Position numbers and translations under genes: made by a program. Under the pieces are notes generated by a model that worked only from the letters and a program-made list of their open reading frames with translations, had not been told where the DNA came from and made no database searches. Shown here piece by piece: positions 8,325 through 17,200 of a DNA stretch of 64,000 bases; the first letter of the stretch is position 1, and each line of letters starts with the position of its first letter. Source of the stretch: an uncultured Pelagibacteraceae bacterium (lineage in GTDB: Bacteria; Pseudomonadota; Alphaproteobacteria; Pelagibacterales; Pelagibacteraceae); the NCBI GenBank assembly GCA_902595125.1, contig CACJOY010000001.1, positions 124,001 to 188,000 on the forward strand, given 5' to 3'.

Positions 8325-9071
8325 TTAATTTTTCTTTATTTCACCTTCGATAGTATGAACATGATCATGTTTATGTTCATATCTTGTAAGTATTTGAGAA
8401 GCTTGTTCACCAAATAACGCTTTATATTCAGTATTCTTTGCTACATCTATAGGTGTTCCAGAACAACATACATGCCCATTTAAACAAACAACATGATCAG
8501 TAGCGCTCATTACTGTATGTAGATCATGTGAGATTAACAAAATTCCACAATTCAATTCATCGGATATTTTCTTTATCAATTCATACAAAGCTATTTCTCC
8601 TGAAAAATCTACACCTTGAACTGGTTCATCTAGTACTAATAATTCTGGTTTTTTAGAAATAGCCCTTGCTAATAAAACCCTTTGAAACTCACCACCAGAC
8701 AAGTTCCCTAAACTTTTATCTTTTAAATGTATAACGCCAGTTAAAGATAAAGCCTCATCGATAGTTTTTTCATCTAAATTTTCTGTTAATGTCATGAAAT
8801 CGTAAACACGAAGTGGTAATGTCCAATCAACAGATATTTTTTGAGGTACATAACCAATTTTGTTTGTATATTTTTCTACATGACCATCAATTTTTTTCAA
8901 AATACCTAAAGCAATTTTGGCAGTTGTACTTTTACCAGATCCATTTGGCCCAATAAGAGTTACAATTTTTCCTCTTTCAACACTTAAAGATACACCTTGA
9001 ACAAGCCATTTATCATTATGACGATATCCAGCATTATTCATTTTTACCAAAACGTTATTATTAGAACTCAT
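8325..9071 (-). CDS. znuC: zinc ABC transporter ATPase ZnuC
   Basis: A 248-aa ATP-binding subunit: Walker A GPNGSGKST near residues 41-49, Q-loop in GYVPQK, ABC signature LSGGEFQRVLLARA around 123-136, Walker B LLVLDEP and a switch His in ISHDLH. The extreme C-terminus is His-rich (HKHDHVH), perhaps an additional metal contact. First gene of the leftward znuC-znuB-zur unit; its start lies 74 bases from znuA, with two Zur boxes between them. Confidence 0.96.
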   Translation of the reverse strand: MSSNNNVLVKMNNAGYRHNDKWLVQGVSLSVERGKIVTLIGPNGSGKSTTAKIALGILKKIDGHVEKYTNKIGYVPQKISVDWTLPLRVYDFMTLTENLDEKTIDEALSLTGVIHLKDKSLGNLSGGEFQRVLLARAISKKPELLVLDEPVQGVDFSGEIALYELIKKISDELNCGILLISHDLHTVMSATDHVVCLNGHVCCSGTPIDVAKNTEYKALFGEQASQILTRYEHKHDHVHTIEGEIKKN

Positions 9072-9093
9072 TTTTTTACTTGACTTATATTAA

Positions 9094-9108
9094 TGTTATA
9101 TTATTACA
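9094..9108. promoter_or_regulatory. Zur box 1 (one mismatch)
   Basis: TGTTATATTATTACA is a near-palindrome matching the known Zur core TGTTATA-N-TATAACA at all but one position. It lies in the znuC/znuA divergent promoter region, centred 18 bases from box 2. Confidence 0.75.
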
Positions 9109-9111
9109 CAG

Positions 9112-9126
9112 TGTTATATTATAACA
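9112..9126. promoter_or_regulatory. Zur box 2 (perfect palindrome)
   Basis: TGTTATATTATAACA is a perfect 15-base palindrome identical in both half-sites to the core of the enterobacterial Zur consensus (TGTTATA-N-TATAACA). Two tandem boxes between znuC and znuA suggest cooperative repression of both directions when zinc is sufficient. Confidence 0.85.
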
Positions 9127-9145
9127 ACTGCTAAATATTTAAATT

Positions 9146-10222
9146 ATGAATAATCTAAAAAAAATACCTGTAATCCTATCAATCTTATCATTATTAACAT
9201 CTTTTTCATCAGCTAATGCTGAAACAAAAGTTGTAGCATCGATTAAACCAATACACTCATTAGCAAGCTATCTAATGGATGGGGTTGGTAAACCAGATTT
9301 AATAGTTGATGGATATGCTTCACCACACGGATTTGCCTTAAAACCTTCACATGCAAAAATGTTACAAGAAGCTGATATTGTATTCTGGGTAGGGGAAGAT
9401 TTAGAAAATTTCTTAGAAAAACCATTAGGTTCAATAGCTAAAAAGGCTGAGAAGATTGAGTTGTTAGAAATTAAAGGATTAACAAAATTAAAATTCAGAG
9501 AAAGAAATATATTTGAAGAACATGATGATCATGGACACGATGATCATGCTAAAAAGGAAGATGATCACGATCATGATAAAGAAGGTCACAAAGAGGATGA
9601 CCATGATGATCATGGACATGACGATGAACATAAAGAGGATGGTCACGATGATCACGGACATGACGATGAGCATAAAGAAGATGATCATGATGAGCATGGT
9701 CATGAAGGGCACGCTCATGGTGAGTATGATCCACATATTTGGTTAGATCCAATGAATGCAAAAGTAATTTTAAGTGAAATGGCAGAACACTTGATAGAGA
9801 ATGATCCAAAAAACGAGGCCAAATATAAAGCAAATTTAAAAAAGGCACATAAAGACTTAGATAAACTTACTAAGAAAGTTAAATCCGAATTAAACAAAGA
9901 TTTTAAATCAATAGTTTTTCATGATGCGTATCAATACTTTGAAGAAAGATTTGGTATTAATATTTTAGGTGCATTTACAGTAAATACAGACGTAATGCCT
10001 GGTGCTGAGCAATTAGCTGAAATTAGAGAAGTAATTGAGCATGACAAAGTAAGTTGTATTTTCTCAGAGCCTCAATTTAATCCTGATATTATAAAAGCTG
10101 TAGCAAAAGATACTAATGTTGCAACAGGTGTCATAGATCCATTAGGAGCCACACTTGATCCAGGGAAAGATTTATATTTTGATTTAATCAGCAACATGTC
10201 AAAATCTTTCAAAGGCTGTTAA
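9146..10222 (+). CDS. znuA: zinc-binding periplasmic protein ZnuA with His-rich loop
   Basis: Substrate-binding protein of the zinc ABC importer. N-terminal signal peptide (residues ~1-25, ending SSANAE), then the cluster A-I metal-binding fold: His near residue 60 (SPHGFALKPSH), a long His/Asp/Glu-rich insert at roughly 122-191, then EYDPHIWLDP, FHDAYQYFEE and a C-terminal lobe ending in a Cys-containing tail. The insert is built from a 14-codon near-exact repeat. Such loops are typical of ZnuA and thought to collect or sense zinc. Divergent from znuCB-zur and controlled by the shared Zur boxes. Confidence 0.96.
   Translation: MNNLKKIPVILSILSLLTSFSSANAETKVVASIKPIHSLASYLMDGVGKPDLIVDGYASPHGFALKPSHAKMLQEADIVFWVGEDLENFLEKPLGSIAKKAEKIELLEIKGLTKLKFRERNIFEEHDDHGHDDHAKKEDDHDHDKEGHKEDDHDDHGHDDEHKEDGHDDHGHDDEHKEDDHDEHGHEGHAHGEYDPHIWLDPMNAKVILSEMAEHLIENDPKNEAKYKANLKKAHKDLDKLTKKVKSELNKDFKSIVFHDAYQYFEERFGINILGAFTVNTDVMPGAEQLAEIREVIEHDKVSCIFSEPQFNPDIIKAVAKDTNVATGVIDPLGATLDPGKDLYFDLISNMSKSFKGC
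9602..9685 (+). repeat. 42-bp tandem repeat x2 inside znuA
   Basis: Units 9602-9643 and 9644-9685 encode HDDHGHDDEHKED(G/D) twice, with a degenerate partial copy before and after. Differences are mainly at third positions, implying fairly recent duplication or conversion. It sets the length of the His-rich zinc loop. Confidence 0.85.
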
Positions 10223-10264
10223 TTAGAAATTGATCTTTAGGCATAAATAATATCTAATAAAGGG

Positions 10265-11263
10265 ATGAGTACAGTTTCCCTTTCATTAGATGAAATTTTT
10301 GATTTAGCTAAAAAAACATTATTGGCTAATGGCTGTGATGATGAAACAGCATCTATTTTATCAGATTTAATTAGAAATGCTGAAAGAGATGGCTCATTAT
10401 CTCATGGTTTATTTAGATTACCAGCTTATGTAAGTGGTTTAAAAAGTGGAAAAATTAATGGTAAAGGGAAACCAGAAGTAAAAAAGATTTCTTCATCAGT
10501 AATAAAAGCTCAAGGTAACAATTGTTTAGCACCCGTTGTTTTAAATAAAGGTTTACCTGAATTAGCTAAAGCAGCAAAAGAAAATGGTGTTGCAGTTTTA
10601 GCAATAAATAATTCTCATCACATGGCTGCAATGTGGCCTGAAACAGAAAAATTAGCAGAAGAGGGACTAGTTGCCTTTGCATGTACATCATACAAACCCG
10701 CAGTAGCACCTGCAGGAGCAATCAAACCGTTGTTTGGTACAAATCCAATTTCATTTGCTTGGCCTCGACCTGGAAAAACTCCTGTAGTTTATGATATGGC
10801 AACAGCTTCAATGGCAATGGGTGAAGTTCAAGTGGCTAAAAGAGAAGGGCACAAGGTACCTCTTGGAACAGGATTAACTAAAGAAGGTAAAGAAACTACT
10901 GACCCAGGCGCAATAGCTGATGGTGGTGTGTTATTACCTTTTGGTGGTTATAAAGGTTCAGCAATTGCTATGATGGTTGAATTAATGGCTGGTGCTTTAG
11001 TTGGTGATAATTTTAGTTTTGAAACAGCTGCTAAAGATAATAATGACGGCGGACCACCAAGTGGAGGAGAATTTATTCTTGCTATCTCTCCTGATAAAAC
11101 TGCAGGAACAAATTGGCAAAAACATGCAGATGAATTCTTTGATAAGATGAAATCAATGGGTGAAGTAAGATTACCTGGGGAAAGACGACATAAAAACAGA
11201 CTTGATAAAGGTCCTCGTAATATTAACGAGGAATTAGTTAATAAAATAAAATCTTTAAGCTAA
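10265..11263 (+). CDS. Ldh-family NAD(P)H-dependent oxidoreductase (DpkA-like)
   Basis: A 332-aa member of the malate/L-lactate dehydrogenase type-2 superfamily, which also includes delta1-piperideine-2-carboxylate reductase. Family hallmarks: an N-terminal helical region with SHGLFRLPAY near 47-56, NNSHHMAAMWP around 118-128 with the catalytic His, GTNPISFAWP near 158, and LPFGGYKGSAIAMMVE around 223-238. The substrate is uncertain; candidates are cyclic imino acids, lactate or malate analogues. It starts 42 bases after znuA with a possible AAAGGG ribosome site, so it may share the zinc-regulated transcript, though no functional link is evident. It ends convergently over the tail of xthA. 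Confidence 0.85.
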   Translation: MSTVSLSLDEIFDLAKKTLLANGCDDETASILSDLIRNAERDGSLSHGLFRLPAYVSGLKSGKINGKGKPEVKKISSSVIKAQGNNCLAPVVLNKGLPELAKAAKENGVAVLAINNSHHMAAMWPETEKLAEEGLVAFACTSYKPAVAPAGAIKPLFGTNPISFAWPRPGKTPVVYDMATASMAMGEVQVAKREGHKVPLGTGLTKEGKETTDPGAIADGGVLLPFGGYKGSAIAMMVELMAGALVGDNFSFETAAKDNNDGGPPSGGEFILAISPDKTAGTNWQKHADEFFDKMKSMGEVRLPGERRHKNRLDKGPRNINEELVNKIKSLS

Positions 11264-12031
11264 TTTAATTTCTATAGGTGTGTGATCTGAAGGTTTTTCT
11301 CTACCTCTAGGGTCTTTATTTATATTTATAGATTTTATTTGGTCGATTAAAGAGTTTGAAACTAAAAAATGATCTATTCTCATCCCATTATTCTTTTGCC
11401 ATGCACCTCTCATATAATCCCAAAAAGTATAACCTTCTTTCGTCTCATTAAAATGTCTATAAACATCACTAAAACCTAAATTTAGCATCTCTCTAAATTT
11501 TTTCCTTATTTCCAATCTGTACAAAGCATCATCTTCAAAACTTTTTACATTATAGACATCTTCAGCAGCGGGGATCACATTAAAGTCACCTGCAAGAATA
11601 ATATTCGAATTTTTTTTAGATAAAGACTTTAATTGTTTAATTAATTGATCCATCCAATTTTTTTTATAGTCATATTTTTCTGTATCAACTGGATTTCCAT
11701 TAGGAGTATAGATATTAATTAATTGAACAATTTTTTTCTTATATTCAACCTCAGCAGAAATTATTCTAGATTGTTTTAATTTATCTTTAATTAGGTCTGT
11801 TCTAATATTTTTTAATTTGCCTTTTGAAATAATAGCCACACCATTATAGCTTTTTTGTCCAAATACATGACTTTCATAATCCATAGATGAAAAATCATCA
11901 TAAGGAAAATTTACATCTTCAGTTTTGATCTCCTGCATCATCAAAATATCTGGCTTATACTTTAAAAGATAACTTTTGATATTTTCAATACGTGCCCGTA
12001 CTGAATTAACATTCCACGATGAAATTAACAT
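11255..12031 (-). CDS. xthA: exodeoxyribonuclease III
   Basis: AP endonuclease / 3'-5' exonuclease of base-excision repair, 258 aa. Motifs: SSWNVNSVRARI at the start, QEIKTED near residue 33, GDFNVIP around 147 and SDHTPIE at the C-terminus (the catalytic Asp-His). The frame is open ten codons further upstream, but the start at 12031 fits the family N-terminus and makes a TAATG junction with the erpA stop, so it is preferred. Its last bases overlap the convergent oxidoreductase gene. Confidence 0.93.
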   Translation of the reverse strand: MLISSWNVNSVRARIENIKSYLLKYKPDILMMQEIKTEDVNFPYDDFSSMDYESHVFGQKSYNGVAIISKGKLKNIRTDLIKDKLKQSRIISAEVEYKKKIVQLINIYTPNGNPVDTEKYDYKKNWMDQLIKQLKSLSKKNSNIILAGDFNVIPAAEDVYNVKSFEDDALYRLEIRKKFREMLNLGFSDVYRHFNETKEGYTFWDYMRGAWQKNNGMRIDHFLVSNSLIDQIKSININKDPRGREKPSDHTPIEIKLA

Positions 12032-12348
12032 TAAAGAGAGAATGAAACTCCACAACCACAAGAAGACTTGGTTTGAGGATTTGTTATTTTAAATTGTTCA
12101 CCTATCAATTCTGATACATAATCAATTTCAGAACCTTTTAAGAGATCTGCAGACGTTTTATCAATTATAATATTTTCAAAATTTAAATCATCCTCGTCTT
12201 TCGAATTGTCAAATGTAAATTCATATTGAAAGCCTGAACATCCGCCACCCTTAATAGCGATTCTAAAAAAAGACCCCTTATCTTTTTTAGACAACAAAGT
12301 ATTGATCTGTTTTAGTGCTTTATCAGTAAATTTAATTTCTTTAATCAT
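12031..12348 (-). CDS. erpA: iron-sulfur cluster insertion protein ErpA/IscA type
   Basis: A 105-aa A-type Fe-S carrier. The three ligand cysteines are present: C37 in GGGCSGFQY and C97/C99 in the C-terminal SSCGCGVSF. It passes [2Fe-2S] or [4Fe-4S] clusters to apo-enzymes. Assignment as ErpA rather than IscA follows the position (paired with xthA, divergent from dgt, as in other alphaproteobacteria) and is not proven by sequence alone. Translationally coupled to xthA by a one-base overlap. Confidence 0.85.
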   Translation of the reverse strand: MIKEIKFTDKALKQINTLLSKKDKGSFFRIAIKGGGCSGFQYEFTFDNSKDEDDLNFENIIIDKTSADLLKGSEIDYVSELIGEQFKITNPQTKSSCGCGVSFSL

Positions 12349-12398
12349 AATTGATCACTGGTATTACTAATATAATACTTAAATTTTAATTTAAAAGG

Positions 12399-13517
12399 AT
12401 GAAAAATTACTCAAAGATAGGTGTATTTAAAAGTAAAGGAAGATTATTCAAAGAATCTTTATCAAAATATAGAACACCATTCCAAAGGGATAGAGATCGT
12501 ATTATTCACAGCGCATCCTTTCGAAGACTTAAACATAAAACGCAAGTTTTTGTAAACACGGAGGGGGATCATTACCGAACGAGAATAACTCATTCCATGG
12601 AAGTTGCTCAAATAGCAAGATCCGTAGCACGTTATTTTAACTTAAATGAAGATTTAACAGAAACTTTAAGTCTTGCTCACGATTTAGGGCACACACCTTT
12701 TGGTCATGCTGGTGAGGATGCTTTAAATGAGTGTATGGAAGAATATGGTGGTTTTGATCATAATCTACAAACACTCAGAATAGTTATGTTTTTAGAAAAT
12801 AAATATTTAAAGTTTAGTGGACTTAATCTTTCAATTGAAACACTTGAAGGCTTGTTGAAACATAATGGTCCGTTAGAGGAATTAGATTTAGTTGATAGTT
12901 TGATTGGAATTAAAAAACTAAAGAGCATGATTAATTTCAGAACATATCCGTCATTAGAGGCTCAAATTTCATCAATTTCCGATGACATAGCTTATAACAA
13001 TCATGATATTCAAGATGGAATAAATGCTAATTTATTTAAGTTAGAAGAGTTAGTCGAAATTCATTTTTTTGCAAATATTTACAAAAAATATAGAAAAAAA
13101 ATTAATAAAAAAAATTATAAAATCATAACTTATCAAATTGTTAGAGACTCAATTGATTTAATGATTAAGGATTTAATAAATAACACTAAAGAAAATATAA
13201 AAAAAAATAAAGTTAAAAATTTTAAAGATTTAAGTAAAACAAGTTTTCTAATGGTAGATTTTTCTGATAAAATTAAAAATTCTGAAAATGAAATAAAATA
13301 TTTTTTAAGAACAAAAATGTATAATAATAAAGAAGTTTTAGCAAAAAATAACAAAGGCAAATCAATTGTGAGAAAATTATTTGATAAGATCAAGCAAAAT
13401 CCTAAAAAATTTATTTCTAGAGAGCAATTCTTTGACAATAAGTACAGATCTATTTCAGATTTTATATCGGGAATGACTGATCGATATGCAGTAAACTTAT
13501 ATGAGAATCTTAAATGA
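12399..13517 (+). CDS. dgt: deoxyguanosinetriphosphate triphosphohydrolase-like HD protein
   Basis: A 372-aa dNTP triphosphohydrolase of the HD superfamily. Metal-site motifs: RTRITHSMEVAQIARS near residues 60-75 (first His), LAHDLGHTPFGHAGEDAL around 97-114 (HD and catalytic His), and SISDDIAYNNHD further on. It splits dNTPs to nucleoside and triphosphate. Its tail overlaps argS by ATGA (13514-13517), starting a rightward run through serS. Confidence 0.93.
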   Translation: MKNYSKIGVFKSKGRLFKESLSKYRTPFQRDRDRIIHSASFRRLKHKTQVFVNTEGDHYRTRITHSMEVAQIARSVARYFNLNEDLTETLSLAHDLGHTPFGHAGEDALNECMEEYGGFDHNLQTLRIVMFLENKYLKFSGLNLSIETLEGLLKHNGPLEELDLVDSLIGIKKLKSMINFRTYPSLEAQISSISDDIAYNNHDIQDGINANLFKLEELVEIHFFANIYKKYRKKINKKNYKIITYQIVRDSIDLMIKDLINNTKENIKKNKVKNFKDLSKTSFLMVDFSDKIKNSENEIKYFLRTKMYNNKEVLAKNNKGKSIVRKLFDKIKQNPKKFISREQFFDNKYRSISDFISGMTDRYAVNLYENLK

Positions 13518-15247
13518 ATATTTTTGGTAAATACATAGAAAAAATTAATGAAACTTTGTCTGAGTTATCAAAAAAAGGAGATTTAGTTTTACCTGATAAA
13601 CTTGATGGTATTACAGCTGAAATTCCTCCTACAAAATTTGATAGCGATATTTCTACGAATGTTGCCATGGTTCTTTCGAAGATAAATAAAAAAACCCCAA
13701 TAGATCTTGCAAATAGTTTGTCAAAAATACTAAAAAAAAATGATGAACTTATTGAAGATATAGCAGTAGTCAAACCAGGATTTATCAACATTAAATTTAA
13801 ACCAATTTTTTGGACAAATTTTGTTAAAGAAACAATTAAAAACTCTAAATCTTTTGGGATTAACATTTCAGAAAAGAAGAAAAGCTATTTAATTGAGTTT
13901 GTTTCTGCTAACCCAACAGGTCCTTTACATGTTGGTCATTGTAGAGGAGCAATTTTAGGTGATGTTATTGCTAATATCTTATTGTTTAATAAACATAAAG
14001 TTACAAAAGAGTATTATGTTAATGATTACGGTAATCAAATTATAAATTTTACAAAATCAGTTTATTTAAGAATAAGAGAAATCTCTTTTAATGAGCCATT
14101 TCCTAAAAATAATGAGGAATTATATCCTGGTGATTATTTAATAGATTTTGCTAAAAATATTTTAAACTCTAATAAGGACATTGATTTTAAAAACTTTGAA
14201 AACATATCAGAGATATTAACTGCACTATCTATTGAAGAGGCATTGAAACTTATTAAAAATAACCTTAATAGTCTTGGTATTAATCATGATAATTTCATTA
14301 GTGAGAAAAAATTAGTTAAAAATCAAGAAGTTGAAAAAGTAGTCGATTTACTTCAAAAAAATGACTTTGTATATAAGGGTAAAATAAAAGCACCTGCTGG
14401 AGAAGATAAAGATAAGTGGGTCGAACGAGAACAATTACTTTTTAGATCTACTAATTTTGGTGATGATAAAGATCGAGCCTTACAAAAATCTGATGGTGCA
14501 TGGACTTACTTTGCCAGTGATGTTGCATACCATAAAAATAAATTAGATAGAAAATTTGATCATTTAATAAATATATTAGGTGCTGATCATGCTGGATATA
14601 TAAAAAGAATTTCTTCTTCGGTAGATGCTTTGTCAAACTCAAAAGGTAAATTGATTTGTAAAGTAAGCCAACTAGTAAAACTTATCAAAGATAAAAAACC
14701 TTTTAAAATGTCAAAAAGAAAAGGAGATTACATAACAGTAGATGATTTAATTAAGGAAGTGGGCAAAGATGCGACTAGATTTATTATGTTAAATAGAAGT
14801 AGTGATGCTGAACTTGATTTTGATTTTGATAATGTCATTGAAAAATCCAAAGATAATCCCCTTTATTATGTTCAATATAGTTATGCTAGAATAGCTTCTG
14901 TTTTTAGACATTTGGACAAAAGTTTAGAAACTGAACTCAAAATAGATAAATATGATTTTAAGTATTCAAAAGATGAAATAAATATTTTAAAGAAAATTTC
15001 TGAATGGCCGAAATGTATCGATGCTGCTAGTAATAGACTTGAACCCCATAGAATACCAACTTATTTGTATGAACTTGCTTCCTTATTTCATTCATACTGG
15101 AATTTAGGTAAAGAAAATCCTACAAAAAGATTTATTAATGACCAGAAAAAAATTTCAGATGATAAATTGATTTTTTTAAAAGTAATTTCAAATGTAATCA
15201 AATCTGGCATGAATATTGTTGGTGTTTCAGTTCCTGAAAAAATGTAA
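13514..15247 (+). CDS. argS: arginyl-tRNA synthetase
   Basis: Class Ia synthetase of 577 aa. The N-terminal additional domain (residues ~1-95) precedes the HIGH-type motif ANPTGPLHVGHCRGA near 130. The KMSKS-type element FKMSKRKGD lies around 397, followed by the helical anticodon-binding domain ending VSVPEKM. Overlaps dgt by four bases and the following small gene by one (TAATG). Confidence 0.97.
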   Translation: MNIFGKYIEKINETLSELSKKGDLVLPDKLDGITAEIPPTKFDSDISTNVAMVLSKINKKTPIDLANSLSKILKKNDELIEDIAVVKPGFINIKFKPIFWTNFVKETIKNSKSFGINISEKKKSYLIEFVSANPTGPLHVGHCRGAILGDVIANILLFNKHKVTKEYYVNDYGNQIINFTKSVYLRIREISFNEPFPKNNEELYPGDYLIDFAKNILNSNKDIDFKNFENISEILTALSIEEALKLIKNNLNSLGINHDNFISEKKLVKNQEVEKVVDLLQKNDFVYKGKIKAPAGEDKDKWVEREQLLFRSTNFGDDKDRALQKSDGAWTYFASDVAYHKNKLDRKFDHLINILGADHAGYIKRISSSVDALSNSKGKLICKVSQLVKLIKDKKPFKMSKRKGDYITVDDLIKEVGKDATRFIMLNRSSDAELDFDFDNVIEKSKDNPLYYVQYSYARIASVFRHLDKSLETELKIDKYDFKYSKDEINILKKISEWPKCIDAASNRLEPHRIPTYLYELASLFHSYWNLGKENPTKRFINDQKKISDDKLIFLKVISNVIKSGMNIVGVSVPEKM

Positions 15248-15510
15248 TGTTTAAAGAAATCAAATATTTAATATTCGTATTTATTATTGGTATATTTTTA
15301 TTTATAACTGGAAAATATTATTTTTCAGATTCTAATAAAAAAAACTCGTATAGATCTATATCTTCAATAGATGAAAAATTAAATAATTATGCTGATAAAT
15401 TACCTATTCTGGAAAATGATACAAAAAATATTATAGAATATGTTGAGAAATCAAAAGAAAAAAAGAAAAAGAAATTTAATTTCTGGAAATTATTAGATTC
15501 CAATGAATAA
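15247..15510 (+). CDS. small single-pass membrane protein in the SPOR-gene position
   Basis: An 87-aa protein with a basic N-terminus, one strong membrane segment at about residues 7-25 (YLIFVFIIGIFLFITGKYY) and a lysine-rich, probably periplasmic tail. In many alphaproteobacteria the slot between argS and nagZ holds a SPOR-domain cell-division protein. This one keeps the N-terminal anchor arrangement, but no SPOR domain is visible. It overlaps argS by one base and nagZ by eight. Function unknown; a reduced derivative of the SPOR protein is an inference from position. Confidence 0.7.
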   Translation: MFKEIKYLIFVFIIGIFLFITGKYYFSDSNKKNSYRSISSIDEKLNNYADKLPILENDTKNIIEYVEKSKEKKKKKFNFWKLLDSNE

Positions 15511-16450
15511 ACGCAGATCATTTATTATTGGTATAAAATCATTTAGTCTTACCGTACAAGAAAAAGATTTTCTTAAAAAATATAAACCTTGGGGTGTTAT
15601 TCTTTTTACGAGAAATATCAAAAATATTAAGCAAACTTTAAAACTTACCTCTTCTATAAGAAAAATTTTTAATGATAAAAAATATCCTATTTTAATCGAT
15701 CAAGAGGGTGGCCGTGTTAATAGATTAAAAAATTTAATTTCTTTTGACAATTTAACTTCTGAGTTTTTTGGAAATAAATACATCAACAATTTTAAAGAAT
15801 TTAAATTCTATTATAAATTATTTATTGATAAAACTTCCTATTTGTTAAGATCAATTGGAGCTAATATTAATACATCTCCAGTGTTAGATTTAAAAGTGAA
15901 AGGCGCCTCTAATATAATTGGAGATAGATCATTTTCTGCAGATCCAAAGATAGTATCAAAAATTGGTGATTATTGTATTCAATATTATCATGAAAATAGC
16001 ATTGGAACAGTAATTAAACATATTCCTGGCCATGGTTTAGCTAAAGTTGATAGTCATAAATTTACACCAATAATTAGTAAAAAAAAAAATTATTTATTTA
16101 AAAAAGATTTTACTTCTTTTAAGAATAAAAAAGCTTTTTTTGCAATGACCGCACATATTATCTTCAATAAAATTGATAATAAGAATACAGTAACTCATTC
16201 TAAGATATTGATAAAACTAATTAGAAATAAAATTCGATTTAAAAATTTATTGATATCTGACGATTTATCTATGAAAAGCTTAAAAGGAACACTTAAAGAT
16301 AATACAATCAAAACGTTTAATGCAGGTTGTAATTTAGCATTACATTGCAATGGTAATTTTAAAGAAATGTTAATAGTTGCTAAAAACTCTCCTTTAGTTG
16401 ATAAATTTATTATAAAAAAAACATCACAATTTTATAAGATTTTGAGATAA
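15503..16450 (+). CDS. nagZ: beta-N-acetylhexosaminidase NagZ (GH3)
   Basis: Cytoplasmic glycoside hydrolase family 3 enzyme of 315 aa, removing N-acetylglucosamine from recycled muropeptides. Motifs: LIDQEGGRVNRLK near residue 66, the GH3 loop KHIPGHGLAKVDSHK around 172-186 (His/Asp acid-base pair) and ISDDLSM near 252 with the nucleophilic Asp. Start overlaps the preceding gene by eight bases. Works with the wall-turnover genes mltB and dacC elsewhere in the window. Confidence 0.93.
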   Translation: MNKRRSFIIGIKSFSLTVQEKDFLKKYKPWGVILFTRNIKNIKQTLKLTSSIRKIFNDKKYPILIDQEGGRVNRLKNLISFDNLTSEFFGNKYINNFKEFKFYYKLFIDKTSYLLRSIGANINTSPVLDLKVKGASNIIGDRSFSADPKIVSKIGDYCIQYYHENSIGTVIKHIPGHGLAKVDSHKFTPIISKKKNYLFKKDFTSFKNKKAFFAMTAHIIFNKIDNKNTVTHSKILIKLIRNKIRFKNLLISDDLSMKSLKGTLKDNTIKTFNAGCNLALHCNGNFKEMLIVAKNSPLVDKFIIKKTSQFYKILR

Positions 16451-16459
16451 TATTTAATA

Positions 16460-17200
16460 ATGAAAGAATATGATTCTGAATTATTTAAAGTAAATATTGA
16501 TAATTATAATGGCCCATTAAATGTTTTATTAGATTTAGCTAAAGCACAGAAAGTTAATTTAGAAGATATATCGATAACAAAACTAGCAGATCAATTTCAC
16601 GATTTTATTACAAAAAAAGAGAATTTGAATTTAGAAATTGCATCAGAGTACCTATTAATGGCTACTTGGTTGGCATATCTTAAATCTAAATTGTTGTTAC
16701 CAGGAAGTCCTGAGGAAGAATTCAAAGTTCAGGAAGTTGCTGATCAGTTAAAACTTCAATTAAAAAAATTAGAATTAATACGTTTATTATCAGATCAAAT
16801 GTTAAAAAGAAAAAGATTGGGCAGAGAAATAAGAACTAGAGGTATGAGATCTGGTTTAAGACCAATATATAACAGTGAGTATAAAATTAATCTTTTTGAA
16901 TTAATTAAAACTTATTCATCAATAATAATGACTAAAGATTTTCAAAAAATCAATATCCCTAAGTTACCAGTTTTTACTGCTGAGGAAGGAATAAAAACAA
17001 TCAAAACTTTTTTTGGTAAACTTGTAGAATGGAAAAAATTAGATGATTTAATTCCAAAAAATTTCAAAAGCAACTCCAAGTATAAAAGAACTGGTAAAGC
17101 AGGTATTTTTGCTGGGTCACTTGAATTGGTCAAAGAAGGAAATTTAAAAATTAAACAAGAATCTCTTTTTAAAGATATTTTTATTAGAGAAGAAAAATAA
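16460..17200 (+). CDS. scpA: segregation and condensation protein ScpA
   Basis: Kleisin subunit (246 aa) bridging SMC heads in chromosome condensation. The N-terminus FKVNIDNYNGPLNVLLDLAK and the following EYLLMATWLAYLKSKLLLP (residues ~61-79) are typical ScpA segments; the C-terminal winged-helix ends in a short basic-acidic tail. The stop shares a base with the scpB start, so the complex partners are translationally coupled. Confidence 0.94.
   Translation: MKEYDSELFKVNIDNYNGPLNVLLDLAKAQKVNLEDISITKLADQFHDFITKKENLNLEIASEYLLMATWLAYLKSKLLLPGSPEEEFKVQEVADQLKLQLKKLELIRLLSDQMLKRKRLGREIRTRGMRSGLRPIYNSEYKINLFELIKTYSSIIMTKDFQKINIPKLPVFTAEEGIKTIKTFFGKLVEWKKLDDLIPKNFKSNSKYKRTGKAGIFAGSLELVKEGNLKIKQESLFKDIFIREEK

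Noticed and set aside
9530-9700. CRISPR-like short repeats
   Set aside because: The repeats are in frame with znuA, contiguous and without spacers.
9488-9848. Several open frames on both strands inside znuA
   Set aside because: They are low-complexity shadows of the His/Asp-rich repeat (CAT/GAT codons read in other frames), not genes.
12032-12061. Longer N-terminus for xthA
   Set aside because: The extra ten residues overlap the erpA end, are not part of the family N-terminus, and the 12031 start gives a neat TAATG junction.
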